Origin: Haliscomenobacter hydrossis DSM 1100
GTDB lineage: Bacteria; Bacteroidota; Bacteroidia; Chitinophagales; Saprospiraceae
DNA length: 64,000 nt
Assembly (NCBI RefSeq): GCF_000212735.1
Contig: NC_015510.1
Span: 7,689,001 to 7,753,000, forward strand
Direction of reading: 5' to 3'
Positions within the stretch are counted from its first letter, which is position 1; every line of letters starts with the position of its first letter. A model generated the notes under the pieces. The model did not search any database. It had not been told where the DNA came from and saw nothing but the letters and a program-made list of their open reading frames with translations. Position numbers and translations under genes: made by a program. Below, one piece after another: positions 43,922-53,141 of this stretch.

Positions 43922-45667
43922 ATGTTGACAAACATTCTATTGCTACATATACCAGTTGATTGCTGGCTTCCTCTTTTATTGGCTTGCCTGTTGCCTTTCT
44001 TGTTGGGTTGGTTACTGGGCTCCTTGTTGCGTGGTAAACGCAGCGCAGACAGTTCTACACTGGTGGCAGGTGGAGGCCTCGCTGCTGAACGTGATCAAGC
44101 CGTTCATCATGCCAGCGACCTTGAAAAAGAGATGTTTGATTTGCGGTATAAACTCGATGAATGCCAAAAGGAAAATGACACCTGGCACAAAAAAACCATG
44201 CACGCCGATGCTGAGGTTGCAGGCTGGAAGGCCAAGCTGGAAGTCGCCAATGCCAAACTTGCGGCTATGACCGCCGAGGCTGAACCTGCTGCAAGTATTG
44301 AGTTGGCAAGTGCTGGGCTAGCGGCTGCGGCAATTGTAAGCAGAGATTCAGGCGATACGGGTAACTATGGTGCCTTATTCGCTTCCGACAACTTACAGAT
44401 TGTAGAAGGGGTTGGCCCCAAAGTGGAAGTGATTCTGGAAAATGCGGGCATTCAAACCTGGGGCGATCTGGCGGCAAAAACACCGGAAGAACTCCGGGTG
44501 ATTTTGGCTGCGGCTGGTTTGGGCATGATGAATCCCGATACCTGGTCGCAACAGGCACAACTGGCACACGAAGGCAAATGGGATGAATTGATTGAATACC
44601 AACGCTTCCTGGGCGGCGGTCGGGAAAAAGCCGGGGATTTTGTAAACGAAGCCAAAATTGAAAAAATGGCCGCCAAAGTGGCCGAACTGCGCAGTGCAGG
44701 ATCAGCACGCGGTGGCTATGGCCGGATTTTCCTGGACAATAACTTACAACTCATCGAAGGCATTGGGCCCAAAGTTGAAGCGGTACTGCAAGAAAACGGC
44801 ATCCGTTCTTGGGATGATTTGGCGGGCAAATCTTCGGATGAACTCAAAGCCATCCTGGCTGGTGCGGGCATGAGCATGATGAATCCGGATTCCTGGCCTC
44901 GTCAGGCACAATTGGCTGCCGATGGAGATTGGGATAACCTCGCCGCGCTGCAACATACCCTCGATGCTGGTCGCAGCAATGTGGGCGATGGTGACAATCC
45001 GGCCAAGGTGGATAAACTGGCAGAAAAACTCAGTTCCGCGCGTTTGGCCAACCGTGAAGCGGGCATCAATTATGCCGCCGTATTTGGTTCCGACAACTTA
45101 CAGATCATCGAAGGCATCGGTCCAAAAGTCTCGGAACTACTCGCCAGCAATGGCATTTCCACCTGGGCTGATTTGGCCAGCAAGTCCCCGGATGAGATCC
45201 AACCCATTTTGGAAGCTGCGGGTTCTGCCTACAAAATGATGGATCCAAGTTCCTGGCCACAACAAGCCAAATTGGCGGCAGAAGGACAGTGGACTGCCTT
45301 GATTGAATATCAAAAATTCCTGGATGCGGGCAAAGAAACCACGGGCGATTTTGAATCTCCATCTAAAGCTGAGGATCTGGCTTTGAAAGCTCTGGGCTTC
45401 AGCAATAACCCGGAAGACCTGAAAATTGTGGAGGGTATCGGCCCAAAAATTGAAGACTTGCTCAAAGGCGCAGGCATCAACACCTGGGAAGAATTGTCCA
45501 ATACTTCGGTGGCTCGCCTCTATGAAATCCTGGATGCTGCCGGAGAGAACTTCCGCCTGGCCAAACCCGCTACCTGGCCTCGCCAGGCTGGTTTAGCTGC
45601 CGATGGCCGTTGGGAGGAACTGAAAGATTACCAAGATTTTTTAGACAAAGGGAGTAATCCCGCGTAA
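43922..45667 (+). CDS. Membrane-anchored protein with four helix-hairpin-helix repeats
   Basis: A 581-residue protein. An N-terminal membrane helix (~15-37) and a coiled-coil-like stretch (~55-118) precede four repeats. Their HhH cores begin at about residues 156, 272, 390 and 497, each of the form NLQIVEGVGPKVExxLxxxGIxTWxDLAxK followed by a ~60-residue tail with W-x-x-QAxLAxxGxW. The spacing is ~107-118 residues. HhH units of this kind (DUF4332-like) often bind nucleic acid backbone or mediate protein contacts; here a membrane anchor makes the former less obvious. The upstream OmpA gene suggests a shared envelope complex (inference). Confidence 0.75.
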   Translation: MLTNILLLHIPVDCWLPLLLACLLPFLLGWLLGSLLRGKRSADSSTLVAGGGLAAERDQAVHHASDLEKEMFDLRYKLDECQKENDTWHKKTMHADAEVAGWKAKLEVANAKLAAMTAEAEPAASIELASAGLAAAAIVSRDSGDTGNYGALFASDNLQIVEGVGPKVEVILENAGIQTWGDLAAKTPEELRVILAAAGLGMMNPDTWSQQAQLAHEGKWDELIEYQRFLGGGREKAGDFVNEAKIEKMAAKVAELRSAGSARGGYGRIFLDNNLQLIEGIGPKVEAVLQENGIRSWDDLAGKSSDELKAILAGAGMSMMNPDSWPRQAQLAADGDWDNLAALQHTLDAGRSNVGDGDNPAKVDKLAEKLSSARLANREAGINYAAVFGSDNLQIIEGIGPKVSELLASNGISTWADLASKSPDEIQPILEAAGSAYKMMDPSSWPQQAKLAAEGQWTALIEYQKFLDAGKETTGDFESPSKAEDLALKALGFSNNPEDLKIVEGIGPKIEDLLKGAGINTWEELSNTSVARLYEILDAAGENFRLAKPATWPRQAGLAADGRWEELKDYQDFLDKGSNPA

Positions 45668-45675
45668 TAGTTGAT

Positions 45676-45771
45676 GCCTCGGCTTCGCTCGGCAACCGGT
45701 CGCTGAGCGAAGTCGAGGCTTCAGTCAACTGGTCACCGAGCGAAGCCGAGGTGCCAGTTGACTGAAGCCTC
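45676..45771. repeat. Two adjoining core-type inverted repeats
   Basis: The first pair, GCCTCGGCTTCGCTCGGC (45676-45693) with its near-inverse (45702-45719), shares bases with the second: perfect 18-base arms 45715-45732 and 45754-45771 around a full core copy (45731-45753). It separates the HhH gene from the next gene on the same strand. Confidence 0.8.
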
Positions 45772-45800
45772 AACCTCTCAATTAAATATACCAAAAACAG

Positions 45801-46550
45801 ATGCAATTTTTACTCAAAATCACCCTGGCCTTATTGCTCTTACCTTTGGGCATTCAAGCCCAAAAATCGACCAATCCAGCTGCCAAAGGATTCAACGCAG
45901 CAGGCTCTGACCCCAAAGCCATTGCCATTGCTGATCAGGTTATGGAGGCAATGGGGGGCCGCAAAGCCTGGGACGGCACCCGGTACATCAACTGGAATTT
46001 TTTTGGTCGCCGCAACTTGTTATGGGACAAAAAGAAAGGCCAAGTGCGCATCGACATTCCTGCCGACAATAGCACTTATATCGTTGACCTCAACAAGGAA
46101 ACTGGCCTAATCAAACACAAAGGTGTCGTGATGGCCCAGGCAGATTCCATCAAAAAATACGCTGGTGTAGCCAAGTCGATCTGGATCAACGATTCGTATT
46201 GGTTGTTGATGCCTTATAAATTGAAAGATTCTGGGGTGACCCTGAAATACAAAGGAGAAATGCCCACCGAGGCCGGAGCCGCCTCCGATGTCTTGGAATT
46301 GACCTTTGAGGGCGTGGGCCGTACCCCCGAAAACCGCTATCTGGTATTTGTGGACAAAACCACCCACCTGGTGGCGCATTGGCAACATTTTCGCAAGGCA
46401 TCGGATGAAAAACCGGGTATGTCTACCCCTTGGGAAAATTACGAAAAACACGGGAAAATCCTGATTTCGGGTGGGCGTGGCACCAACCGGAAGCTGACGG
46501 ATATTCAAGTCTTGAGCACGGTACCGAAAGGAAAGTTTTTAACGTTTTAA
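45801..46550 (+). CDS. Secreted protein of the DUF6503-like / lipoprotein-sorting-fold type
   Basis: A 249-residue protein with a signal peptide (residues 1-18, ending GIQAQ). The mature part begins IAIADQVMEAMGGRKAWDGTRYINWNFFGRR and continues with strands such as IWINDSYWLLMPYKLKDSGVTLKYKGE and NRYLVFVDKTTHLVAHWQHF. This suggests the LolA/LolB-like half-barrel fold found in several Bacteroidota families. No catalytic residues are evident. The stop lies inside the left arm of the repeat at 46545. Confidence 0.65.
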   Translation: MQFLLKITLALLLLPLGIQAQKSTNPAAKGFNAAGSDPKAIAIADQVMEAMGGRKAWDGTRYINWNFFGRRNLLWDKKKGQVRIDIPADNSTYIVDLNKETGLIKHKGVVMAQADSIKKYAGVAKSIWINDSYWLLMPYKLKDSGVTLKYKGEMPTEAGAASDVLELTFEGVGRTPENRYLVFVDKTTHLVAHWQHFRKASDEKPGMSTPWENYEKHGKILISGGRGTNRKLTDIQVLSTVPKGKFLTF

Positions 46551-46617
46551 GTTTTAGGTTTTAAGTTATCGGTCACTGAGTGAAGCCGAAGTGCCGATAA
46601 CTTAAAACTTAAAACGG
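46545..46617. repeat. Core-type inverted repeat between convergent genes
   Basis: Left arm 46545-46572 and right arm 46594-46617 are inverse copies of TTTTAAGTTTTAAGTTATCGG apart from a seven-base insertion in the left arm. The loop carries a variant core (GGTCACTGAGTGAAGCCGAAG). Each convergent gene takes its TTT-TAA ending from an arm. It is a likely bidirectional terminator. Confidence 0.8.
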
Positions 46618-47535
46618 TACAATCACCCGAATCGCATTTTCTACAATCGTAAACTCCGCCGGGCACTCGCCCAAAAACTCTCCATCCGCCTCTACGTAAA
46701 CGGGGTGCTCGCTAGTCGATTCTACCAGTACACTTTTGCTTTGATGCAGGGTCACTTTGGGGTGTCCACCAATCGTACCCGCGTAGAAGCGAGGGGTACT
46801 CAAGATGACATCCCATTTTGGAATTTTGCGGGCAATGGTCAGTCCCAATAAGCCATCGTCAGGAATGGCTTGCGGCACAAATTGCATGCCCCCCCCCGAG
46901 TATTTACAAATGCCAATATTAATGGTGTAGCAAGATTCCTGGATGGATTGCCCATCAAAGGAAATTTTGCAGGGCGTGGGTTGAAAACGAAACAAACACT
47001 TCAAGATCCACCAGAGGTATACAAAGCGATTGCTGGGTTTGATTTGCTGGTCGGCCATGGTTTTGACCACGAAGGCATCGTAGCACAAGCCCGCCACATT
47101 GGTAAAAAACCGCTCGGATTTTTGCCCACCTGTCCAAAAACTGGCCAAACCCACATCTTGTAAGCGGCTAGGTGCAGCAAAAAGCTGCGGCAACCATTCG
47201 CGCCAATCACGGGGAATGCCGTAGGTGCGAATCCAGTCATTGCCCGTCCCAACCGGAAGCAAGCCATAATTGACTTCGGCGCTCGGCACGTTTTTTTGCA
47301 GCATGATGCCATTGATCACCTCGTGGTTGGTGCCATCGCCACCCACGGCGATGATGTGTCGATACCCGGCTGTAAGGGCCTCTTGCACCATGGTAGTGGC
47401 ATGTCCGGGACCAATGGTGAAATTGGAAACATATTGAATCTGAAGTTTTTGGAGTTCAGCTTCAATCGCAGGCCATACCTTTTTGACCAGGCCACCTCCG
47501 GCCGCAGGGTTTGCAATAATGAACCAATTGGGCAT
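46609..47535 (-). CDS. Diacylglycerol kinase-family lipid kinase (YegS/DagK-like)
   Basis: A 308-residue protein. The N-terminal DAGK catalytic domain has NPAAGGG near residue 9 and the VGGDGTNHEVINGIM nucleotide motif near 64-78, then LLPVGTGNDWIRTYGIP. The C-terminal beta-sandwich (~140-300) ends with HPVYVEADGEFLGECPAEFTIV, typical of YegS-like lipid kinases. It would phosphorylate diacylglycerol or a sphingoid base. The gene is convergent with 45801-46550 and divergent from the lipoprotein gene at 47645. Confidence 0.9.
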   Translation of the reverse strand: MPNWFIIANPAAGGGLVKKVWPAIEAELQKLQIQYVSNFTIGPGHATTMVQEALTAGYRHIIAVGGDGTNHEVINGIMLQKNVPSAEVNYGLLPVGTGNDWIRTYGIPRDWREWLPQLFAAPSRLQDVGLASFWTGGQKSERFFTNVAGLCYDAFVVKTMADQQIKPSNRFVYLWWILKCLFRFQPTPCKISFDGQSIQESCYTINIGICKYSGGGMQFVPQAIPDDGLLGLTIARKIPKWDVILSTPRFYAGTIGGHPKVTLHQSKSVLVESTSEHPVYVEADGEFLGECPAEFTIVENAIRVIVPF

Positions 47536-47644
47536 ATTCAGGTGTTTGATTGAACAGGGTTTAAATTTTGTAAAAATAATTGCATTTAGCCCTTATTTTT
47601 TGTAGATTATTCGAGAATTTTGCCGCAAATTAATAAACGGAACC

Positions 47645-48484
47645 ATGTTTAACCCAAAATACCGCTTACTGACACTGGCCATTTTATTGTTTACTTTTTC
47701 CAGTTGTCAACCCGAAAAGCCAAAAGCAGAAATAGCAGCCGAAAAAAATAAGTTTGTTTTCAAAAAAGAACAACAGCATTTTGCCAAAGCCTCGGATGGT
47801 TGTAAATCGGATTCAGCAGAATGTGCTACCATAGAAATGAATTTCCCGCAATTCAAGGAAAAAGGGGCCATTTTTCAACAAATCAACGATTCCATTTTGC
47901 ATTATGTCAAAACTGCACTGACCTTTGAAGACGAGGAAATAGAAGCAAGTATGAACCTCAACGATTTGGGAAATCGCTTTATCCAGGATTACAATGAATA
48001 CACTGCTGAATCCAAGTCACAGGCGACTGAAGACAATTCAGACCCATTCATTACCGGTTGGAGCATCGAAACGGAAGGGCAGGTTACTTTTGAATCGCCG
48101 AAAGCAGTATCCATCTCCTTGAGCAATTACACCTATACTGGCGGCGCTCACCCCAACAGCAACATTACCTTGCTGAATTACAGCGTACTGACCGGGAAAC
48201 CGCTGAAAATTAAAGACCTGGTCAGCAACCAGTCCAAATTGGTGCAACTGGCCGAACAAAAATTCCGCAAAACACTCGAATTGGCAGCTAATGCCAATCT
48301 CAATGACCAAGGTTATTTCTGGGATGGCAAGTTCCAGCTTCCTGCCAATTTTGGTATTGTAGAAGAAGGGCTATTGTTTTTTTACAATTCATATGAGATT
48401 GCCGCTTACGCCGTGGGTCCTACCGACTTTGTGCTGACCTGGGAAGAACTTGGCGATTTGCTGGATATGAGCAAACTGAAATAA
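47645..48484 (+). CDS. DUF3298-domain lipoprotein (RsiV-like)
   Basis: A 279-residue lipoprotein (lipobox FSSC, Cys near residue 21). The N-terminal part (~45-135) resembles DUF4163. The C-terminal DUF3298 domain is marked by YTYTGGAHPNSNITLLNYSVLTGKPLKIKDLV (~160-192) and the end EIAAYAVGPTDFVLTWEEL. Proteins of this architecture include the lysozyme-binding RsiV and PdaC-like enzymes, but no transmembrane anti-sigma part is present here. The function is inferred as envelope ligand binding. Confidence 0.8.
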   Translation: MFNPKYRLLTLAILLFTFSSCQPEKPKAEIAAEKNKFVFKKEQQHFAKASDGCKSDSAECATIEMNFPQFKEKGAIFQQINDSILHYVKTALTFEDEEIEASMNLNDLGNRFIQDYNEYTAESKSQATEDNSDPFITGWSIETEGQVTFESPKAVSISLSNYTYTGGAHPNSNITLLNYSVLTGKPLKIKDLVSNQSKLVQLAEQKFRKTLELAANANLNDQGYFWDGKFQLPANFGIVEEGLLFFYNSYEIAAYAVGPTDFVLTWEELGDLLDMSKLK

Positions 48485-48503
48485 ACCCGGATGTCTAGGC
48501 AGT

Positions 48504-48620
48504 GGGGCAAAAATAAGTGTTCATTTTTTTTAGGCCAAAGGATTAGCTAAGGCACTTGAAATGAACCGTTTACTTACCTAATCCTCTGGCAAAATGAACA
48601 CTTATTTTTTCATCGCCCCT
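48504..48620. repeat. MITE-like inverted repeat containing a start codon
   Basis: The outer ends are GGGGC (48504) and GCCCC (48620). The arms share AAAAATAAGTGTTCAT (48510-48525 against 48593-48608) and an inner GCCAAAGGATTAG/CTAATCCTCTGGC pair. The element is 117 bases long. The right arm includes the ATG of the glycosyltransferase gene at 48594. Confidence 0.65.
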
Positions 48621-50297
48621 AAGCCATTCTCCAACTTTAAGTTTCCAATTTTTTTGGGGCTATGGGTTGTACTCAATTTGTTGCAAGCGGCCTTTACCCA
48701 ACTGGATCCTGATGAGGCGTATTATTGGATTTACGCCCAGCAGTTGGACTGGGGGTATTTTGACCACCCGCCAGCAGCGGCGGTGCTGATTAAGTTGGGC
48801 ACTTTTTTGTTGCCCGGCGAGTTGGGCGTGCGTTTTTTTATCGTTCTGGCGAATGCACTTACCCTGTGGGTCATTTGGGATTTGGCCGATCGACCGCAAC
48901 GAGGTCGGGCCTTGTACACCTTGCTAGCCCTGTTGGTCGCCATGCCATTCTTGCATTTGTATGGATTCATCGCTACGGCGGATGCGCCATTGATGCTTTT
49001 TTCAGCCTTGTTTTTTTGGGGGTATCGCCGTTTTTTGGCAAAGCCCGCTTTCAGTTCGGCAGCTTTGTGGGCGGTGATTATGGCTGCGCTGTTGTACAGT
49101 AAATACCACGGCATTGTATTGATTTTTTTTACGCTGCTGTCCAATTGGCGTTTGTTGCGCATGCCCTGGTTTTATGCCGCAGGGCTGATGGGCGCAGCGC
49201 TGTTTTTGCCGCATTTGTATTGGCAATACAGCCACGATTTCCCTTCGTTCCGGTATCACCTCAAAGGGCGTGACGATGTGTATGAGTTGGAGTATACCCT
49301 CACTTATTTGCTCAATCAGTTGGTGATTTTTTCACCTCTTTTGTTGCCCTCCATCGTGCTGGCTTTTTTCAAATTGCCTTTTACTGATCCCATGCAGCGT
49401 AGTTACCGGGTGGTGACGTTTGGTTTTTGGCTGTTTTTTCTGTGGAGCACTTCCAAAGGGCATGTGGAACCACAATGGACAGCAATTTTGTCGATCCCCT
49501 TGGTGCTACTTTTGTTTGCTTATGAACAATCTCGGGCATTTGCGTCAAAAACAATCATCGTATTGGGTCTGGTCTCATTTGGCTTGTTGCTCGTGGCGCG
49601 GGTGGGTTTGCTGCTGGCCTGGGGGCCTTTGGGCAAACAATTTGACAACCGTTCCTGGGTCAGTGCGCTGGAACCTAAAGTAAAGCAACTTCCGATCGTT
49701 TTTCACAATACCTACCGCAACCCGGCGCTCTACCATTTTTATACGGGCCAAAAGGCCTACGAACTGACCACCGCCCAATACCGCAAAAGCCAATACGACC
49801 TCTGGAACGACGAGGAGGAATTGCAAGGTAAAAAGGTGTACCTGGTGCTGGATCAAAAGACCCACTGTTCGGTTTGTGATACTTTGGTTTTGGGCAAAAA
49901 AACGATGCTGGGCACGGTGTTGGAGGATTTTCAGGTGGTCGAAAAAATTACACTCCAAGTACTCAATGCGCCGAAACAGGCTAGGGTAGGGGACTCGATC
50001 CAGGTACAACTGAAACTGCACAATCCGTATCCTTTTGCCGTTGACCCAAACCAGGGCACCTTTAAACTGCGGCTGGGCCTGGGTTTTCACCGGGATGGAC
50101 AATACTTATGGGAGGAATACGGGGTGCCCAGCGTGCCACTAAAGGTTTGGGAAGCAGGGCAGGATGCTGTGCTGGATGCTAAATTCAGAATTCCCTTGAA
50201 GTTTCGAGGGAAATTGGAGCTGGTGTTCGGTTTGCGGTATGGGGAGTTGCAGCCGACGCTGGCGAGTGAGGTGGTGGCGATTAAAGTGCTAAAATAA
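48594..50297 (+). CDS. GT39-like glycosyltransferase, polytopic membrane protein
   Basis: A 567-residue protein with about ten to eleven membrane helices in its first ~370 residues and a soluble C-terminal beta domain (~390-567). The periplasmic catalytic motif of GT-C enzymes is LDPDEAYYW near residues 37-45, followed by DWGYFDHPPAAAVLIKLG, characteristic of ArnT/PMT-like transferases. It would move a sugar from a polyprenyl donor to lipid or protein. The ATG at 48594 is in the right arm of an inverted repeat; the next plausible starts are internal TTG codons. Confidence 0.85.
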   Translation: MNTYFFIAPKPFSNFKFPIFLGLWVVLNLLQAAFTQLDPDEAYYWIYAQQLDWGYFDHPPAAAVLIKLGTFLLPGELGVRFFIVLANALTLWVIWDLADRPQRGRALYTLLALLVAMPFLHLYGFIATADAPLMLFSALFFWGYRRFLAKPAFSSAALWAVIMAALLYSKYHGIVLIFFTLLSNWRLLRMPWFYAAGLMGAALFLPHLYWQYSHDFPSFRYHLKGRDDVYELEYTLTYLLNQLVIFSPLLLPSIVLAFFKLPFTDPMQRSYRVVTFGFWLFFLWSTSKGHVEPQWTAILSIPLVLLLFAYEQSRAFASKTIIVLGLVSFGLLLVARVGLLLAWGPLGKQFDNRSWVSALEPKVKQLPIVFHNTYRNPALYHFYTGQKAYELTTAQYRKSQYDLWNDEEELQGKKVYLVLDQKTHCSVCDTLVLGKKTMLGTVLEDFQVVEKITLQVLNAPKQARVGDSIQVQLKLHNPYPFAVDPNQGTFKLRLGLGFHRDGQYLWEEYGVPSVPLKVWEAGQDAVLDAKFRIPLKFRGKLELVFGLRYGELQPTLASEVVAIKVLK

Positions 50298-50809
50298 ATT
50301 ACGCAGTATTTGGAAAAAATTGAATGAATGTTTTGTTGGATTATTGTTTGGTTAGTAATATATTTGAGAATCTATTTTTCTTCAGGAATGTAAAAATTAT
50401 TTGCCTGCTAATAAAAAAATTCTATGAAATATTCCTTGCTTTTTAGTCTAATTCTTTCCATTTCTTTTTTCCAACTAACTGCTCAAAGTAATAAGAATCT
50501 GCCTCTTTCGGGGACTTCTTCCAGCCTCAACCCCAATGATTATAAGTATTACTTTAGACTTCAAAATAATAATGGTTTAGCTACAATCTACGATCTTAGA
50601 ACGTTCAAACCAGTATTGGATAATTTTGTCCAAGAAGAATTACGAAAATCTGCTGATGAAAAATTCTTGTTAGCTAACACCTATGATTATTTAAATGTAT
50701 ATAGTTTAAATGGAAAGCTTATAGGTCAAATTGGCAAATCTCGAAAACTTCTTTCGCCCGATTGGGATCATTTAGTATTCGCGGAAAATAGCGATTTATG
50801 GTGTGAAGG

Positions 50810-51927
50810 GGCGTTGTTGCATGAATAAAAAGCCAATATCTAAGACCGTTGCTAGGCAAGCTAAGCAGTCATTTTCGGTTTAGAAACAGGCATACCTTGG
50901 GCTGTCATGATATTGAGGAGCTTAATTTTTATATTGGTTTCTTTTTGCTGGGTTTCAAATTTTCGGGAGAAAAAGCTGGGGCCGTGGATCGTTTTGAAAC
51001 GGAACATGGTAGTCTCGGCTAAACTTCGTCGATGGTAATTACTCTCCTTTTTCCAGTTTGCCCGATCTACTTCATGGATCCGTTCGATGGCCATATTTCG
51101 AGGGTAGTAGGGGGAATCACCAGGCTCCTTGGCATACCAAATCACAGCATCGGCACGTGGGGGAATGACCGGATTGATTTGTTGCTTAATCAAAGTTTCC
51201 CAGCATTCAAAGTGGTCGTAGGCTCCATCGAGGTATCCTTCTTTGACTTTAGGCTTGATCTGTCCAATCAAATCTTTGAGTTGGGAACCATCATCAATGT
51301 CATTAAGGGTTAAGGTATGGCAATGGATATAGCCAGTTTGAGGGTCAACACCCAAGTGCAGCTTACGCCAGGTTCGACGCTTGGAATACCCATGTTTGCG
51401 TACTTTCCATTCTCCTTCCCCAAACACTTTGATCCCGGTAGAATCGATGGCAATAGTGATAGAGCCTTTTGTTTTGATGACCATAGGTTGAATATCCAGT
51501 TCCTTGACCCGACGGCTCACTTGGGTGTAACAAGGTACTTTAAGTTCTTTACAACCCATTATTACCAACAGACTTTGAGTAAAACCGGTGGCTTGACGAT
51601 ACGCCAACTTGAATACCGTCTTGAGCATGAAGATCGTTTCTATGCATATATCACTGTATACATATTGCCCGCCACGTGCTTTGGGGCCAGTCTCATTCCA
51701 ACTTTTTATGGCTGCGTCCGAGATGTATAAGGTGATATTGCCTCGATTAACTAAGCTCTGATTGTAGCTTGACCAGTTTTCAATCTGGTATTTTTGCTTT
51801 GGCTTATTGCTTCCCTGATCTGCTTTAGTTACCTTTGACATGGGCTGGTTGGGTTGGGTTGTTCTTCGCAAAAGCAAATTTAACCGGATCAGCCTATTTT
51901 TTTAGTGGAGATTCATGCAACAACGCC
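50810..51927 (-). mobile_element. IS5-family (IS903-like) insertion sequence
   Basis: About 1.12 kb with terminal inverted repeats starting GGCGTTGTTGCATGAAT at both ends (17 bases identical). An 8-base direct repeat, GTGTGAAG, lies on each side (50801-50808 and 51928-51935); the ninth base differs, whereas IS903-type elements usually duplicate nine. The transposase is intact. The ends and the restored host frame agree. Confidence 0.9.
50861..51841 (-). CDS. IS5-family transposase
   Basis: A 326-residue transposase starting MSKVTKADQG (ATG 51839-51841). The DDE residues are present in IAIDSTGIKVFGEGEWK, YLDGAYDHFEC and SLAETTMFRFK. The sequence closely follows the IS903 pattern as I recall it (WRKLHLGVD, IPPRADAVIW). 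An upstream ATG at 51877 is also in frame. It is a complete, probably functional gene. Confidence 0.9.
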   Translation of the reverse strand: MSKVTKADQGSNKPKQKYQIENWSSYNQSLVNRGNITLYISDAAIKSWNETGPKARGGQYVYSDICIETIFMLKTVFKLAYRQATGFTQSLLVIMGCKELKVPCYTQVSRRVKELDIQPMVIKTKGSITIAIDSTGIKVFGEGEWKVRKHGYSKRRTWRKLHLGVDPQTGYIHCHTLTLNDIDDGSQLKDLIGQIKPKVKEGYLDGAYDHFECWETLIKQQINPVIPPRADAVIWYAKEPGDSPYYPRNMAIERIHEVDRANWKKESNYHRRSLAETTMFRFKTIHGPSFFSRKFETQQKETNIKIKLLNIMTAQGMPVSKPKMTA

Positions 51928-52361
51928 GTGTGAAGATATTAACTATTCAACCGCTAGTCTAGTTGCCAAACGGAAAATAACGGAGTTGGGAATCTTCAAA
52001 GGAAACCCTGATTATGACCATTGGTATTCTAATAGAATGATTTTTCGGATCAGTCCTTTTGGTGGCACAGGTGGTACCGGTGGTGGTGACGGATATATTG
52101 TTATAACAGATAAAAAATATGATGTTATTGAATGGCCTATGTCAAAAGACCGAAAAGTAGAGGCATCAATCAGTGGAAGATACATCTATACCGACAATTT
52201 TGTTGTTGATCTTGATAGTACGCAAAAGAATTTTCATGCGGAGGAAGTTCTCACAAAAACTTCAAATCCAGTTTTTCCAAGATGGTTTTGTAATGCCAAT
52301 TTACTGTGGATCAGTAAGTATAAAGCTTTGGTAGGGGGATTATAGGCGCTGCGCGACTAGA

Positions 52362-53141
52362 TTATGGTAAAATCTGCGGTCGCCTAAACAATAATTCTTT
52401 GATGGTTAGCGGCTTGTCGATCAATCCTTGCGCCATAGCCGGGGTTCGATGTTGATATTTTGGGGTAAAAAGTGCTGCATTTGGGGTTATGCAGATTTTT
52501 AATCCATCATTACAACGAGTATAATTCATTACTTGGGCGGTAAAATCTATTTGCGCATCGTGGAAAATTGCCTTTTTGGAATGGCAAAGTGTGCGCCGAA
52601 TTAAACGCGCATCATCCTTACGAAACTTGCCATTCCTACTTTCCACATATACAGTATTGATGGTCTTGCACCGCTCCGCTTGTTTGAACACCTGCGCCAC
52701 GCTTTGAGGTGTGCCATAAATAATGTTGTAGTTGATCTCCTCCAAACGTCCCCGTTCATCCCGCTTTTTTTGAACCTGTACGTAGTTCAAATCTGCTAAT
52801 GGAATGCGTTTAGCCTTGGGATAACGGCCTCGACCAGCATAGGGAGGGTGAAAGTCCATCCCATAATGTTCCAGTAATGCCTTTTCATAAAACCAATCAT
52901 CGGAGGCAAACAAGGGGCTGGCCTGATCACTCTTGGCTTTGATTTTGCCTACAAATGCGGTGGCTTGCTCTAATGTTCGTTCTCCATGGTGCAACGTGTG
53001 GATGTAACTACTATCAGGCAAAATCCCTACAAACGTCCAACGATCACCTTGATTTGCAGCTATTTCTTTCGATGTTTGACCCGCTTCTTGTTCCACTTCA
53101 CTCAAGTTTTCTTTTTTTTCGAATGAACGACCAGAACTCAT
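52362..53141 (-). CDS. IS1-family transposase, catalytic part
   Basis: 259 residues, the C-terminal half: GDRWTFVGILPDSSYIHTLHHGERT, FASDDWFYEKALLEHYG with the second catalytic Asp, and IRRTLCHSKKAIFHD near the end. The nominal ATG is probably not the real start; its frame is +1 relative to the upstream ORF. The two overlap in an A8 run, so a joined product would need slippage there. Confidence 0.8.
   Translation of the reverse strand: MSSGRSFEKKENLSEVEQEAGQTSKEIAANQGDRWTFVGILPDSSYIHTLHHGERTLEQATAFVGKIKAKSDQASPLFASDDWFYEKALLEHYGMDFHPPYAGRGRYPKAKRIPLADLNYVQVQKKRDERGRLEEINYNIIYGTPQSVAQVFKQAERCKTINTVYVESRNGKFRKDDARLIRRTLCHSKKAIFHDAQIDFTAQVMNYTRCNDGLKICITPNAALFTPKYQHRTPAMAQGLIDKPLTIKELLFRRPQILP

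Noticed and set aside
53098-53141. Classical IS1 -1 frameshift in the IS1-type transposase
   Set aside because: The -1 frame after the A8 tract meets a TGA within four codons; the continuing frame is +1.
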